Part shown: positions 33,165 to 41,780 of the stretch, in pieces | Layout: every line of letters begins with the position of its first letter | Position numbering within the stretch: the stretch's first letter is position 1 | DNA from: Dehalococcoidia bacterium | GTDB taxonomy: Bacteria; Chloroflexota; Dehalococcoidia; Lucifugimonadales; JAGWBF01 | Direction: 5' to 3' | DNA length: 64,000 nucleotides | NCBI GenBank assembly: GCA_021295955.1 | Contig: JAGWBJ010000016.1 | Location: forward strand, 1-64,000 | Made by a program: the position numbers and the translations under genes | The notes under the pieces: generated by a model | Database searches by the model: none | Told to the model about the DNA's origin: nothing | What the model saw: only the letters and a program-made list of their open reading frames with translations

Positions 33165-33728
33165 ATGCCGACCCAGAAGAAGATCGACACGGTGGCAGAG
33201 CTGAAAGAGAAGCTGGAGCGCTGCACTGTAGCCGTGGCCACCAACTACACGGGTCTGAACGCCAACGCTATGACGGACGTCAGGCGAAAGATGCGGGAGA
33301 ACGACCTGGAGTACCTGGTGATCAAGAACAATCTGACGTACCTGGCCGCCGACGCGGCCGACCGCCCGGAGGTGAAAGGCATCGTGCAGGGTCCCACGGC
33401 CCTGGCCTTCGGGTACGACGACCCTGTCCGTGTCGCCCGGGTTCTGGAGGAGTACATCAGGGTCAACCGGTCACCCCTGTCCATCACCGGAGCCGTACTG
33501 GAGCGACGTGCCCTGGATGCCCGGCAAGTGCTGGCCCTGACGACCCTCCCCTCCAAGGACGTGCTCCTGGCGACCGTCATGGCCCGGATGCAGTCCCCGG
33601 CGGCCACTCTGATGGCACAGCTTCAAGCGCCCATGGTGCGTCTGGCCGGCACCCTCAACGGGCCCCTGGCATCGTTGGCGATACTGCTCCAACGGAGAGT
33701 GGAGCAGCTCGAAGCCCAGGCTGAATAG
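33165..33728 (+). CDS. rplJ: 50S ribosomal protein L10
   Basis: A 187-residue L10 that anchors L7/L12 dimers on the ribosomal stalk. Motifs: the N-terminal [47 protein letters not shown] and a C-terminal helix ([18 protein letters not shown]) for L12 binding. It is preceded by the L10 leader and attenuator. Confidence 0.95.
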   Translation: MPTQKKIDTVAELKEKLERCTVAVATNYTGLNANAMTDVRRKMRENDLEYLVIKNNLTYLAADAADRPEVKGIVQGPTALAFGYDDPVRVARVLEEYIRVNRSPLSITGAVLERRALDARQVLALTTLPSKDVLLATVMARMQSPAATLMAQLQAPMVRLAGTLNGPLASLAILLQRRVEQLEAQAE

Positions 33729-33778
33729 ACCCGCGACATTCAATCCAACGGACATTCAAACCCAACGAAGGAGGAGTC

Positions 33779-34177
33779 ATGACGAAGGACGAGATTCTCG
33801 AGGCCATCAAGCAGATGTCGGTACTGGACCTGTCGGAGCTGGTGAAGTCCCTGGAGTCGGATCTGGGGATCTCCGCCGCGGCCCCGGTGGCCGTGGCGGC
33901 AGCCCCGGCGGCCACAGCCGGGCCCGCGGAGGCCGGAGCCGGCGCCGCGCCCCCCGACGAGGAGCAGACCGAGTTCTCGGTGGTGCTGCAGGACATAGGG
34001 GCCAACAAGATCAACGTCATCAAGGCCGTGCGCGAGGTGACGACCCTGGGCCTCCGGGAGGCGAAGGAGCTTGTGGAGAGCGCTCCGGCCAAAGTAAAAG
34101 AGGGCATCACCAAGGACGACGCCAACAAGGTGAAGGAGACCCTGGAGGCCTCGGGCGCCACCATCAAGGTCGAATAG
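33779..34177 (+). CDS. rplL: 50S ribosomal protein L7/L12
   Basis: A 132-residue L7/L12: the N-terminal dimer domain ([20 protein letters not shown]), an Ala-Pro-Gly rich hinge, and the C-terminal factor-binding domain ([30 protein letters not shown]). It has a strong GAAGGAGGAG site, in keeping with the need for four or more copies per ribosome. A 7-bp dyad (GGTCGAA/TTCGACC) overlaps its stop but has no T-tract. Confidence 0.96.
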   Translation: MTKDEILEAIKQMSVLDLSELVKSLESDLGISAAAPVAVAAAPAATAGPAEAGAGAAPPDEEQTEFSVVLQDIGANKINVIKAVREVTTLGLREAKELVESAPAKVKEGITKDDANKVKETLEASGATIKVE

Positions 34178-34248
34178 TTTCGACCGATCCAGAGTCCCGC
34201 GTCTCGAGCCGCGGCGGGCCTGCAAGGGCGGCTCCACCGAGGTGAACC

Positions 34249-34509
34249 GTGAGCCGGCGTAAGGACAGAGAGCGTTTCATGGCCCTCAAGGGCCAGAATT
34301 CCAGGTACCGCGGGTTCCGGGGATATTACGAGGACAACCCCCTCCAGCCGGAGCCCTTGCAGGCGGTGACGTGCACCCTCTGCGGGAGAAGGCGCAACGT
34401 ATCCCCGGAGGTGGCCCAGGCGCAACCCGAAGGGTACGTTTGCCTGAGCTGCCGGGAGGCGACGGATGGCGAGGAGCCCGGAGACAGCGGTACGCCGCCA
34501 ACGGGCTAG
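34249..34509 (+). CDS. Small zinc-ribbon protein
   Basis: An 86-residue protein from a GTG start. A basic N-terminus (SRRKDRERF) is followed by one zinc knuckle pair, CTLCGRRR and CLSCREA, and an acidic tail. Such small ribbons often bind nucleic acid or the ribosome. It lies 71 bases after rplL and its stop abuts the stop of the convergent S41 gene with no gap. I do not recognise a named family. Confidence 0.7.
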   Translation: MSRRKDRERFMALKGQNSRYRGFRGYYEDNPLQPEPLQAVTCTLCGRRRNVSPEVAQAQPEGYVCLSCREATDGEEPGDSGTPPTG

Positions 34510-35880
34510 CTACCGGAAGGGGACCGTCTCGGCCAGCAGCCGGTTGAGGTAGTTGTAGGCCTCCAGCAGCTGGGGGTCGACGCCGGACACACTGTCCTCG
34601 GGGACGATCCCCACCTCGATGTCGGGGGCTATCCCCTGCCCCTGGATTAGCCTTCCCAAGGGCGTGTACCAGTGGGTCACCGGCAGGTAGAGGGCCGACC
34701 CGTCGCTCAGCTCCTCGAACTGGCTGGCCGAGCCCCTGCCCAGGGTGCCGGCGCCCATGACCTTCGCCCGGCCGGCGTCCTGTAGGGCGCCGGCCACGAC
34801 CTCGGCGGCGCTTCCCGTCCTCTCGTTCACCAGGACCACCATCGGCAGGTCGTCGGTGGCGATCCCGCCCTCGTTGACCCTCCAGTCGGTACGCCGGCCG
34901 TCGCTGCCGACCTCGTACATGACCAGCCCCTCGGACAGGAACTGGCTGACCACGGCCTGGGCCGCTTCCACCGAGTCGCCCACATTGTTGCGCAGCTCCA
35001 GAATGACGGCCAGCATTTCGTAGCGGGACAGCTCCTCCAGGGCGGTCAACAGCTCGTCCCCGGTGTTCTCGCTGAAGCTGGTGATGATGACGTAGCCGAT
35101 GGCCCCGGGCAGCAGGCTCCGGTCCACAGAGAGCACCTCTATGTCGCCCCTGACGACCTGCAGCTCCAGCGGCTCGGGTTCGCCTGGCCGCTCTACCAGC
35201 AGGCTCAGCCTGGTGCCGGCCTCTCCCCTGACCATCGAGACCACCTCTTCCAACCCCCTGTCCGACAGCGGCTGTCCGTTGGCCTCCAGCACCACGTCCC
35301 CGTCCTCCAGGCCGGCCCTCTCGGCGGGGCTGTTGGGCATCGGCGACACGACGACGCGGCCCTCCTGCATCCTTACGTAGGCGCCTATGCCCCCGTATGG
35401 GCCGGTGGTGCGCTCGGTCGCCCGCTGGTAGGCCTCGGGCGTAAGATGGGCCACCGAGTCGTCCCCCAGGGAGCCTATCATCCCGGCAATGGCCGCCTGG
35501 GAGAGCTGGGCGGCCTGCACCTCGGGGGCCTTGGCCCGTATGAGGCTCCAGGCCCTCCATACGTCGGCCAGCTCCGCGGGCACGCCCCTGGGAGGGCCGT
35601 CCCGGGCGCTCTCCATCTCCGTAAGGAAGGGGTACAGGGAGATTCCGGCCGCCTCCAGCATCTGGGCGATCATCCCGCCCGTGGCGGCCTCTGAATCCAG
35701 TTCATCGGCCTCCACGTAAGAATCCTTGACCACGGACCAAGCCTCCCAGACCAGGTCCGCCTCCCCCGAGTAGCCCTGGTCGGCCCGGCGGCAGGCCATC
35801 GTCAAGACCGAGACCAGGAGGAGGAGCCCCAGGGCAGCCGTGAGAACGTACGCTTTGGATGAACGGCTAGTGAGCTTCAC
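34510..35880 (-). CDS. S41 (CtpA/Tsp-like) peptidase homologue with altered catalytic Lys
   Basis: A 456-residue C-terminal-processing peptidase homologue. An N-terminal hydrophobic segment ends LTMAC, a weak lipobox, so it is probably exported and anchored. Then come two copies of the S41 N-terminal helical region (one around VVKDSYVEADELDSEAA, the second around AWSLIRAKAPE up to LGDDSVAHLTPEAYQ), a PDZ domain (about 155-240) and the protease core. The nucleophile is kept (TGSAAEVVAGALQD), but 25 residues on, where Tsp/CtpA have the general-base Lys in TxGKG, this protein has TLGRG. It may be inactive or a binding protein. Confidence 0.83.
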   Translation of the reverse strand: MKLTSRSSKAYVLTAALGLLLLVSVLTMACRRADQGYSGEADLVWEAWSVVKDSYVEADELDSEAATGGMIAQMLEAAGISLYPFLTEMESARDGPPRGVPAELADVWRAWSLIRAKAPEVQAAQLSQAAIAGMIGSLGDDSVAHLTPEAYQRATERTTGPYGGIGAYVRMQEGRVVVSPMPNSPAERAGLEDGDVVLEANGQPLSDRGLEEVVSMVRGEAGTRLSLLVERPGEPEPLELQVVRGDIEVLSVDRSLLPGAIGYVIITSFSENTGDELLTALEELSRYEMLAVILELRNNVGDSVEAAQAVVSQFLSEGLVMYEVGSDGRRTDWRVNEGGIATDDLPMVVLVNERTGSAAEVVAGALQDAGRAKVMGAGTLGRGSASQFEELSDGSALYLPVTHWYTPLGRLIQGQGIAPDIEVGIVPEDSVSGVDPQLLEAYNYLNRLLAETVPFR

Positions 35881-36224
35881 GGGAACGCCTCAACGTTATA
35901 TCGAGCCGAATGCCCCTGACAGGGTAGTTACAAGACTCGGGTTGCCCGTCTGCCGTCTCTCCCGCGAAATCGGGAGACCGGTATGCCCGCATGTGGATTC
36001 CCGCCTGGGCGGGAATGACGGCGGACAGAGGACGGGCGGTTTCGGACTTGCCTCCCTGGGAAAAGGATATGGTCGCCGGAGGAGTGATGTCAAGCCAAAC
36101 CCTCGGCAGACGGAGGGCCCGCCGTTGAATTTTGCACGGGTACGCATCTACAATGTAAACAATCCGGTGAAGGATGCGTGCTTGGGAGCCCCGGACACCC
36201 CAATCCCAACACGACGAGGCGCAC
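35881..36224. repeat. Gene-free region with a mosaic repeat and promoter
   Basis: At 35958-36028 there is a TCTCCCG/CGGGAGA dyad followed by GGTATGCCCGCATGTGGATT and the palindrome ATTCCCGCCTGGGCGGGAAT (35997-36016). The same arrangement recurs at 57629-57697. The rest contains the promoter at 36125. Confidence 0.7.
36125..36154 (+). promoter_or_regulatory. Sigma70-like promoter for the peptide ABC transporter
   Basis: TTGAAT, an 18-base spacer, TACAAT, about 70 bases before the binding-protein start. Confidence 0.55.
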
Positions 36225-37913
36225 ATGACCTTGAGACTCTTACTCCCCCTACTGGCAATCCTGGTCCTCGCGGCGGCTTGTAGCGGAGGCAGGTCCGGCA
36301 CAGGCGGCCGGGATGCCTCCACCGACGAGGCCACCACCGCGCCGACGGCCACCGACGCGCCCAGGTCGGAGATCCCGACGGAGGACGCGCCCGCCCGGGT
36401 GTCCACACCCATAGAGGGAGGGACCTTCGTCCGTGTCTGGGCCGACCCGCCCACCCTGGACCCTCACCTGACCACCGACGCGACGTCGGCCGTGATCATC
36501 GTCGAGGTGTTCGGCGGCCTGGTGACCATCTCCCCCGACCTGCAGATCGTGCCGGACCTGGCCACCTGGGACGTTACGCCGGACGGCACGGTGTACACCT
36601 TCCGCATTCGAGAGGACGCCAAGTTCCACGACGGCAAGCCCGTCACCGCCCTGGACGTCAAGTGGTCCATGGAGAGGGCCGCGGACCCGGCCACGGCTTC
36701 CCCCGTCGTCGACCAGTACCTGGGAGACATCGTCGGCGTCAAGGAGAAGCTGGAGGGAGAGGCCGCGGAGATCAGCGGAGTACGGGTGCTGGACCAGCAG
36801 ACCCTGGAGATCACCATCGACGCGGCCAAGTCCTACTTCCTGGCCAAGCTGACCTACCCCACCGCTTTCGTCCTGGACCGGGAGAACGTGGAGAGCAGCC
36901 GCCGGTGGTTCCGCGAGCCCAACGGCACGGGTCCCTTCCGGCTGACCGAGTACACCCCCGGCGAGAGGATGATCCTGACCAAGAACGAGCTCTACCACCT
37001 GGGCCCCCCGATGCTGGAAAGGGTCCGTTTCATCCTCAGCGGCGGGACCTCCATGCTGATGTACGAGAACGACGAGATACACATTGCCGGCGTGGGCCTG
37101 GCGGACCTGGACCGGGTGCTGGACCCCTCCAACCCCCTCAACACCGAGCTCCACAGGGCCCCGCCACGTTTCAGCACCGACTACATCGGCATGAACGTAA
37201 CCGAGCCCCCCTTCGACGACCCCAAGGTGAGGCAGGCGCTGAACTACGCCATCGACAAGGAGCTGATAGCCAGCGAGATCATGGCGGGGCTTGTGGTCCC
37301 GGCCAACGGGATACTCCCCAGGGACTTCCCGGCCTACAACGCGGGGCTCGCGGGCTACGAGTACAACCCGGAGAAGGCCCGCCAGCTCCTCAAGGAGTCC
37401 AAGTACGGCGACGACATGGAGCAGTTCCCGCGGATCATACTCACCACCGCGGGCAGCTTCGGCTCCAGCGTGGACCTGGACATGGAAGTGATCCTGGAGA
37501 TGTGGAAGCAGAACCTGGGCATAGAGGTGCTGGTCCAGCAGACGGAGTTTGCAACGTACCTGCAGGACCTGAACAAGCGCCGGTTCCAGATGTTCCAGAT
37601 CGGTTGGATCGCCGACTATCCCGACCCGGAGAACTTCCTGGACATCCTGTTCCACAGCGAGAGCAGCAACAACCACACCGGGTTCTCCAACGACGAGGCC
37701 GACCGCCTCCTGGAGCTGGCCAGGGTCGAGCCGGACCAGGCTGCCCGGTACGAGCTGTACCGCCAGGCCGAGGAGGTCATCATGGCGGAGGCACCGTGGG
37801 TGCCCCTATGGTACAGCGGCGAGCAGTACGTGCTGCTCAAGCCCAGCGTGAAGAACTACCACCTGAGCCAGCTCATCATACCCCTGCTGCGGTACGTGGA
37901 GCTGACCGAGTAG
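36225..37913 (+). CDS. ABC transporter substrate-binding lipoprotein (SBP family 5)
   Basis: A 562-residue peptide/nickel-type binding protein. Residues 1-20 are a lipoprotein signal (TLRLLLPLLAILVLAAAC) with lipobox LAAAC, then a Thr/Ala-rich linker. Family motifs are PPTLDPHLTTDATSA, FRIREDAKFHDGKPVTALDVKWSMER, GTGPFRLTEYTPGERM, DPKVRQALNYAIDKELIA and GWIADYPDPENFLDILFHS. It binds peptides or similar solutes outside the cell and hands them to the permeases encoded downstream. The ATG at 36225 is chosen over 36174 because the signal starts there. Confidence 0.92.
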   Translation: MTLRLLLPLLAILVLAAACSGGRSGTGGRDASTDEATTAPTATDAPRSEIPTEDAPARVSTPIEGGTFVRVWADPPTLDPHLTTDATSAVIIVEVFGGLVTISPDLQIVPDLATWDVTPDGTVYTFRIREDAKFHDGKPVTALDVKWSMERAADPATASPVVDQYLGDIVGVKEKLEGEAAEISGVRVLDQQTLEITIDAAKSYFLAKLTYPTAFVLDRENVESSRRWFREPNGTGPFRLTEYTPGERMILTKNELYHLGPPMLERVRFILSGGTSMLMYENDEIHIAGVGLADLDRVLDPSNPLNTELHRAPPRFSTDYIGMNVTEPPFDDPKVRQALNYAIDKELIASEIMAGLVVPANGILPRDFPAYNAGLAGYEYNPEKARQLLKESKYGDDMEQFPRIILTTAGSFGSSVDLDMEVILEMWKQNLGIEVLVQQTEFATYLQDLNKRRFQMFQIGWIADYPDPENFLDILFHSESSNNHTGFSNDEADRLLELARVEPDQAARYELYRQAEEVIMAEAPWVPLWYSGEQYVLLKPSVKNYHLSQLIIPLLRYVELTE

Positions 37914-37994
37914 TGAGGGGCCTCCGGCCCGCCGTACCGCCAGACTGCGGCCTCGCCGATACCGTATAGGGGCGCCGAAAATCGTGCCCTCCTA

Positions 37995-38066
37995 TCGTCA
38001 TTCCGGCCCCCGAGCCGGAACCCAGGAGCGGAGGTACGCAGATCCCCGCGTGCGCGGGAATGACGA
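37995..38066 (+). repeat. Mosaic repeat between SBP and permease genes
   Basis: The palindrome ATTCCGGCCCCCGAGCCGGAAC (38000-38021) and, 20 bases on, ATCCCCGCGTGCGCGGGAAT (38042-38061). These are the two end palindromes of the mosaic family with a short core. It sits inside an operon, so it would be transcribed and could fold. Confidence 0.75.
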
Positions 38067-38130
38067 AGAGGGGTGCTCAGGGCCATTTTCGTGGGAAGCA
38101 TGAACGCCGTCTACACGATGGGTCGCTAGG

Positions 38131-39057
38131 ATGGGTGCATACGTCGTCCGCCGGTTGATGTGGACTCCCGTGCTCCTCATCGCCGTCTCCCTGATGACGT
38201 TCACCCTCGGGCGCTTTGGACCGGGAGACCCGGTACAGATCTGGATGGGCCAGTACAACAACCCCGAGGTCGCCGAACGCCTCCGGCAGCAGTACGGGCT
38301 GGACAGGCCCTTCTTCGTCCAGTACGGCATCTACGTCAAGGACGCCCTGCAGGGGGACCTGGGGGAGAGCTTCCAGTACCGGGGACGGGGCGTCTCCGAG
38401 CTTCTGAAGAGCAGGATGTGGATCTCGCTCCAGCTCAACGTGGCCGCGATGATCATCGCCGTGGGGCTGGGGGTCCCCCTGGGTTTCTTCACAGCCCTGA
38501 AACAGGGCACCTGGCTGGACACCGCCACCGTCAGCGTCACCCTGCTCTTCATGTCGGTGCCGGTGTTCCTGACAGCCCCGGGAATGCTCATCATATTCGC
38601 CCTCTGGCTGGACCTGCTCCCCACCCACGGATGGGGCGGGTTCTTCGACCAGCGCATCATCATGCCTGCGCTGGTCATGGGTATCCCCGGGGTGGCGTTC
38701 CTGACCCGCCTCACCCGGGCCAGCACCCTGGAGGTCCTGTCCCAGGAGTACGTGCGCACGGCCCGGGCCAAGGGGCTCAACGAGTTCGCCGTTGGCCACC
38801 GCCACATATTGCGTAACGCCCTCATTCCTATCTTCACTATGCTGGGCCTCTCCCTGGCCACCCTGATGACGGGGACGTTCATAGTCGAGGGCTTCTTCGG
38901 CATTCCGGGCATGGGGCGCCTGGCCATCGAGTCGTTCTTCGCCAGGGACTACCCGATAATCATGGCCCTGACGCTGATAATCGCCGCGGCCTTCGTGCTG
39001 GCGAACCTTCTGGTGGACATCGGGTACAGGTTCATCGACCCCAGGATAAGGTACTGA
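38131..39057 (+). CDS. ABC transporter permease, DppB/OppB type
   Basis: A 308-residue inner-membrane permease: N-terminal helix (VVRRLMWTPVLLIAVSLMTF), the LGRFGPGDPVQIWMG and YGLDRPFFVQYGIYVKDALQGDLG blocks of DppB, the EAA loop (YVRTARAKGLNEFAVGHRH), and the ending GYRFIDPRIRY. It is a paralogue of the protein at 1817. It follows the binding-protein gene and is 14 bases before its DppC-type partner. No ATPase gene is present in the window. Confidence 0.92.
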   Translation: MGAYVVRRLMWTPVLLIAVSLMTFTLGRFGPGDPVQIWMGQYNNPEVAERLRQQYGLDRPFFVQYGIYVKDALQGDLGESFQYRGRGVSELLKSRMWISLQLNVAAMIIAVGLGVPLGFFTALKQGTWLDTATVSVTLLFMSVPVFLTAPGMLIIFALWLDLLPTHGWGGFFDQRIIMPALVMGIPGVAFLTRLTRASTLEVLSQEYVRTARAKGLNEFAVGHRHILRNALIPIFTMLGLSLATLMTGTFIVEGFFGIPGMGRLAIESFFARDYPIIMALTLIIAAAFVLANLLVDIGYRFIDPRIRY

Positions 39058-39071
39058 GGCCGGGACCAGGT

Positions 39072-40037
39072 ATGGCCACCGAAGAGCGGACCGCACTGTT
39101 CGAGACCGGGGAGACGGGGACGAGCCTCTGGGCCCAGTCGGTGCGCCGCCTGCTGCGGAAGAAGGTCGGCATGGCATGCCTGGCGGTCATCCTGGTCTTC
39201 TACGTGGCCGGCGCCACGGCCCAGTGGATCGCGCCCTATGACTATAACGCCTTCGACATCGAGGAGATCAAGGGGAGACCCTCCCTGGGCCACCCCTTCG
39301 GCACCGACCGTGCCGGCAGGGACATCTTCACCCGGGTGATCTATGGCCTCCGGACCCTGGTGATCCTCACCGTCGCGGCCATGGCCACCGGCTTCGTGCT
39401 CCTGGGCATTACCCTGGGGCTGATATCGGGCTACTTCGGCAAGCTAGCCGACGCCGTCATCATGCGCGTAGGAGAGGTGTTCCTGTCGTTCCCGGACATC
39501 CTGCTGGTGCTGCTCATCGCGGCCACGGTGAAACCCAGGGTCACGGAGTGGGTGTTCGCCTTCGAAGACGCCACGGGCATCGAGGGGATAGTGAGCCTGG
39601 GGATCGTGGACTACGTGGTGATCTTCGGCGCCATGTCGGCGTTCTCGTGGGTGGGCATGGCCCGGCTGGTGCGCGGCCAGGTGCTGTACATCAAGGAGAG
39701 CCAGTACGTCGAGGCGGCCCAAGCCACCGGGGCCTCGACCCTGAGGGTCCTGGCGACCCACGTGCTGCCCAACGTCCTCAGCCCCGTGATCGTGGTGGTC
39801 TCCATGGGCATGGGCGGGCTGGTCTTCACCGCCGTGGTCTTGGGGTGGTTGGGCATCGGCGTCCAGCCGCCGACCCCCGACCTGGGCCGCATGCTCTTTG
39901 AGAACGGGAACATCGGCGTGCTCCGGAGCGACCCCCACCTGCTGCTATTCCCGGTGGGGGTGATCACGGTGCTGATATTCGGCTTCAACTTGCTGGGCGA
40001 CGCGCTGAACGACGCCTTTAATCCCAGGGCGCGTTAG
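39072..40037 (+). CDS. ABC transporter permease, DppC/OppC type
   Basis: A 321-residue permease with an N-terminal cytoplasmic segment, first helix (VGMACLAVILVFYVAGATAQW), HPFGTDRAGRDIFTRVIYG, EAA loop (YVEAAQATGASTLRVLATH) and the ending GDALNDAFNPRAR. It completes the transporter with the genes at 36225 and 38131. Its last codons (PRAR and stop) are the first unit of a 12-copy tandem repeat that runs on for 200 bases. Confidence 0.92.
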   Translation: MATEERTALFETGETGTSLWAQSVRRLLRKKVGMACLAVILVFYVAGATAQWIAPYDYNAFDIEEIKGRPSLGHPFGTDRAGRDIFTRVIYGLRTLVILTVAAMATGFVLLGITLGLISGYFGKLADAVIMRVGEVFLSFPDILLVLLIAATVKPRVTEWVFAFEDATGIEGIVSLGIVDYVVIFGAMSAFSWVGMARLVRGQVLYIKESQYVEAAQATGASTLRVLATHVLPNVLSPVIVVVSMGMGGLVFTAVVLGWLGIGVQPPTPDLGRMLFENGNIGVLRSDPHLLLFPVGVITVLIFGFNLLGDALNDAFNPRAR

Positions 40038-40240
40038 GGCCGCCCAGGGCGCGTTAGGGCCCAGGGCGCGTTAGGGCCCAGAGCGCGTTAGGGCCCAGGG
40101 CGCGTTTAGGGCCCAGGGGCGCGTTTAGGGCCCAGGGGCGCGTTTAGGGCCCAGGGGCGCGTTTAGGGCCCAGGGGGGGCGCGTTAGGGCCCAGGGTGCG
40201 CTAGGGCCCAGGGCGCGCTAGGGCCCAGGGCGCGTTAGGG
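40023..40240 (+). repeat. Twelve tandem copies of the permease gene's 3' end
   Basis: Units of 17-21 bp, basic form CCCAGGGCGCGTTAGGG, head to tail, 12 copies. The first includes the codons for Pro-Arg-Ala-Arg and the TAG stop (40035-40037). Three consecutive copies are identical (CCCAGGGGCGCGTTTAGGG), while others differ by single bases or G-run length, so expansion was stepwise. No spacers; not CRISPR. Confidence 0.93.
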
Positions 40241-40248
40241 AAAAGCCA

Positions 40249-40280
40249 AGGGCCGGTCTCGTGATGGGGAGACCGGCCCT
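40249..40280. terminator. Bidirectional terminator-like hairpin between convergent genes
   Basis: AGGGCCGGTCTC-GTGATGGG-GAGACCGGCCCT, a perfect 12-bp stem with an 8-base loop, placed between two convergent gene ends. A short A-run lies to its left and only a weak T-rich stretch to its right. Confidence 0.65.
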
Positions 40281-40298
40281 ATGTTCTTGTCCGGGCGC

Positions 40299-41780
40299 CT
40301 ATCTTCCGCCGGGGTCGCCCCGCGTGCCCGTCCCGCGTGCCCGCCATCTCCTCAACGAACTGCCCATCCTCCCGCGGGCCCCCGCCGCCAGCAGCGGGCC
40401 CGCCAGGAGGCCCAGCACGGCTAGGTCCGCCGCGCCCCCTGTGGAGGCATTGCAGCTCCCCCTACGGCGCTCCCGCTCCTCCTCGGCCGCCGGGAGCACA
40501 CCGGAGGGCTGCGGCGCAGCCGTCGCGTCGGGCAATGGAGTCGGACCGGGAGCGGGCGCCTGCTCCGAGGCCTCCTCTTCGCCAGAGGGCGGGCCGAGCT
40601 GGTCCCTCAGATCTCCCGGGGGAGGGAAAGGGTCCAGGCCCAGGGCCTCCCGCCACTCGGAGTCCAGGCCGTACTGGTCGAACCCGTAGGTCCTCCGCAG
40701 GGCCTCGTCGGCGGATAGGCTGGTCCGGAAGGCCGCCATCAGCTCCGCCAGCTTCGCCTCCCCGTAGCGGGCCGCCAGGTACTCCACCACGGACTTTCCG
40801 TGGCCGTAGCCTATGGTAATGTCCTCGGGGTCTCCTCCCAAGGTCTGGAGGTACCAGAGGGGCTTCAGCCGCCTGGTGAAGATGGCGTACCGGAGGGCCA
40901 GGTCGTACTGGGGCGTCTGGTCGATGTTGCCGTACTCGGCCAGGCCCTCGTTGAGCCAGGCTGGGACCGCCGCGTAGCCCTGGCCGGCGGCCTCGGCCAC
41001 CAGGATGTGGGTGAACTCGTGGGACACCACGCCGGTGACGTTGGCCTCCGAGGCCAGCACCATGATGACCCGCTTGTCCGGGAAGGCCATGCCCTCGGTC
41101 TGCAGGTCCTCCCGCACCGCCTGGGAACGGAAGGGAAGGCCGCGGGCCATGTCCCGGTAGTTGCTGTAGGATACGATGCGGATGGGCTCGGCGGGCCTGA
41201 TGCCCAGGACGTCGCCCATCTTCTCCATCGTTTCAAGGGATGCGTCCAGCACCGTTTGGGCCCTCTTCTCCACGAAGTCGCCGTAGTAGTAGACGGTCAC
41301 CAGCCCACTCTCGTCGCTGATTGACTCCCATTCCAGGCTTTCGTCCATGTACAGGAACTCCTGGTCCTCCGTGCGCAGGACCCGGCCCGCCGAGTCCCGG
41401 ACCTCGTAGGAGTACTCTATCAGGGAGCCCGGGGGCGTGTAGGTGGCGGCGCTGTCGATGGGCATGACGTACTCGCCGCTCACCTCGGTCCCAGACTGGA
41501 TGTCCAAATACCCATAGGTGCTGCGGTCGCTGCCCAAAGGCCGGAGGAAGACTCGGATCTCCTCCACCGGGTCCGGGCCCGTGGCTGTGACCCGAAAGAT
41601 GACACTCTCTGGAAAGTCCGAGACTACGTTGTTGGACACGATCTCGAGGTCGTCCCCCTCCGCGAAGGCCGCCGGGACGAGGGCCAACAACGACGCCAGG
41701 GCCAACGACGCCACCAGGGCGACGGCGGCCCTCTTGGACGCGAGTCCGGCGATGACTCTCCCAGGCGATGGTCTCGACAC
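40299..41780 (-). CDS. Exported gluzincin metallopeptidase-like protein (peptidase MA type)
   Basis: A 493-residue protein from a GTG start at 41780 with GGGAGG upstream; the longer ORF to 41930 adds residues unlike a signal. Residues about 10-40 are a signal peptide ending AFA. A beta-rich domain follows (about 45-160), then the zinc protease core with VVSHEFTHIL (HExxH) and LNEGLAEYGN carrying the third-ligand Glu, as in the MA-like M1/M48-related family. The C-terminus is low-complexity (Pro/Glu/Ala) and then one hydrophobic helix with a basic tail, so it may be anchored at the outer face. Confidence 0.83.
   Translation of the reverse strand: MSRPSPGRVIAGLASKRAAVALVASLALASLLALVPAAFAEGDDLEIVSNNVVSDFPESVIFRVTATGPDPVEEIRVFLRPLGSDRSTYGYLDIQSGTEVSGEYVMPIDSAATYTPPGSLIEYSYEVRDSAGRVLRTEDQEFLYMDESLEWESISDESGLVTVYYYGDFVEKRAQTVLDASLETMEKMGDVLGIRPAEPIRIVSYSNYRDMARGLPFRSQAVREDLQTEGMAFPDKRVIMVLASEANVTGVVSHEFTHILVAEAAGQGYAAVPAWLNEGLAEYGNIDQTPQYDLALRYAIFTRRLKPLWYLQTLGGDPEDITIGYGHGKSVVEYLAARYGEAKLAELMAAFRTSLSADEALRRTYGFDQYGLDSEWREALGLDPFPPPGDLRDQLGPPSGEEEASEQAPAPGPTPLPDATAAPQPSGVLPAAEEERERRRGSCNASTGGAADLAVLGLLAGPLLAAGARGRMGSSLRRWRARGTGTRGDPGGR

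Noticed and set aside
40023-40240. Short repeats resembling a CRISPR or a phage attachment array
   Set aside because: No spacers, irregular unit length due to G-run changes, and the first unit is coding sequence of the permease.
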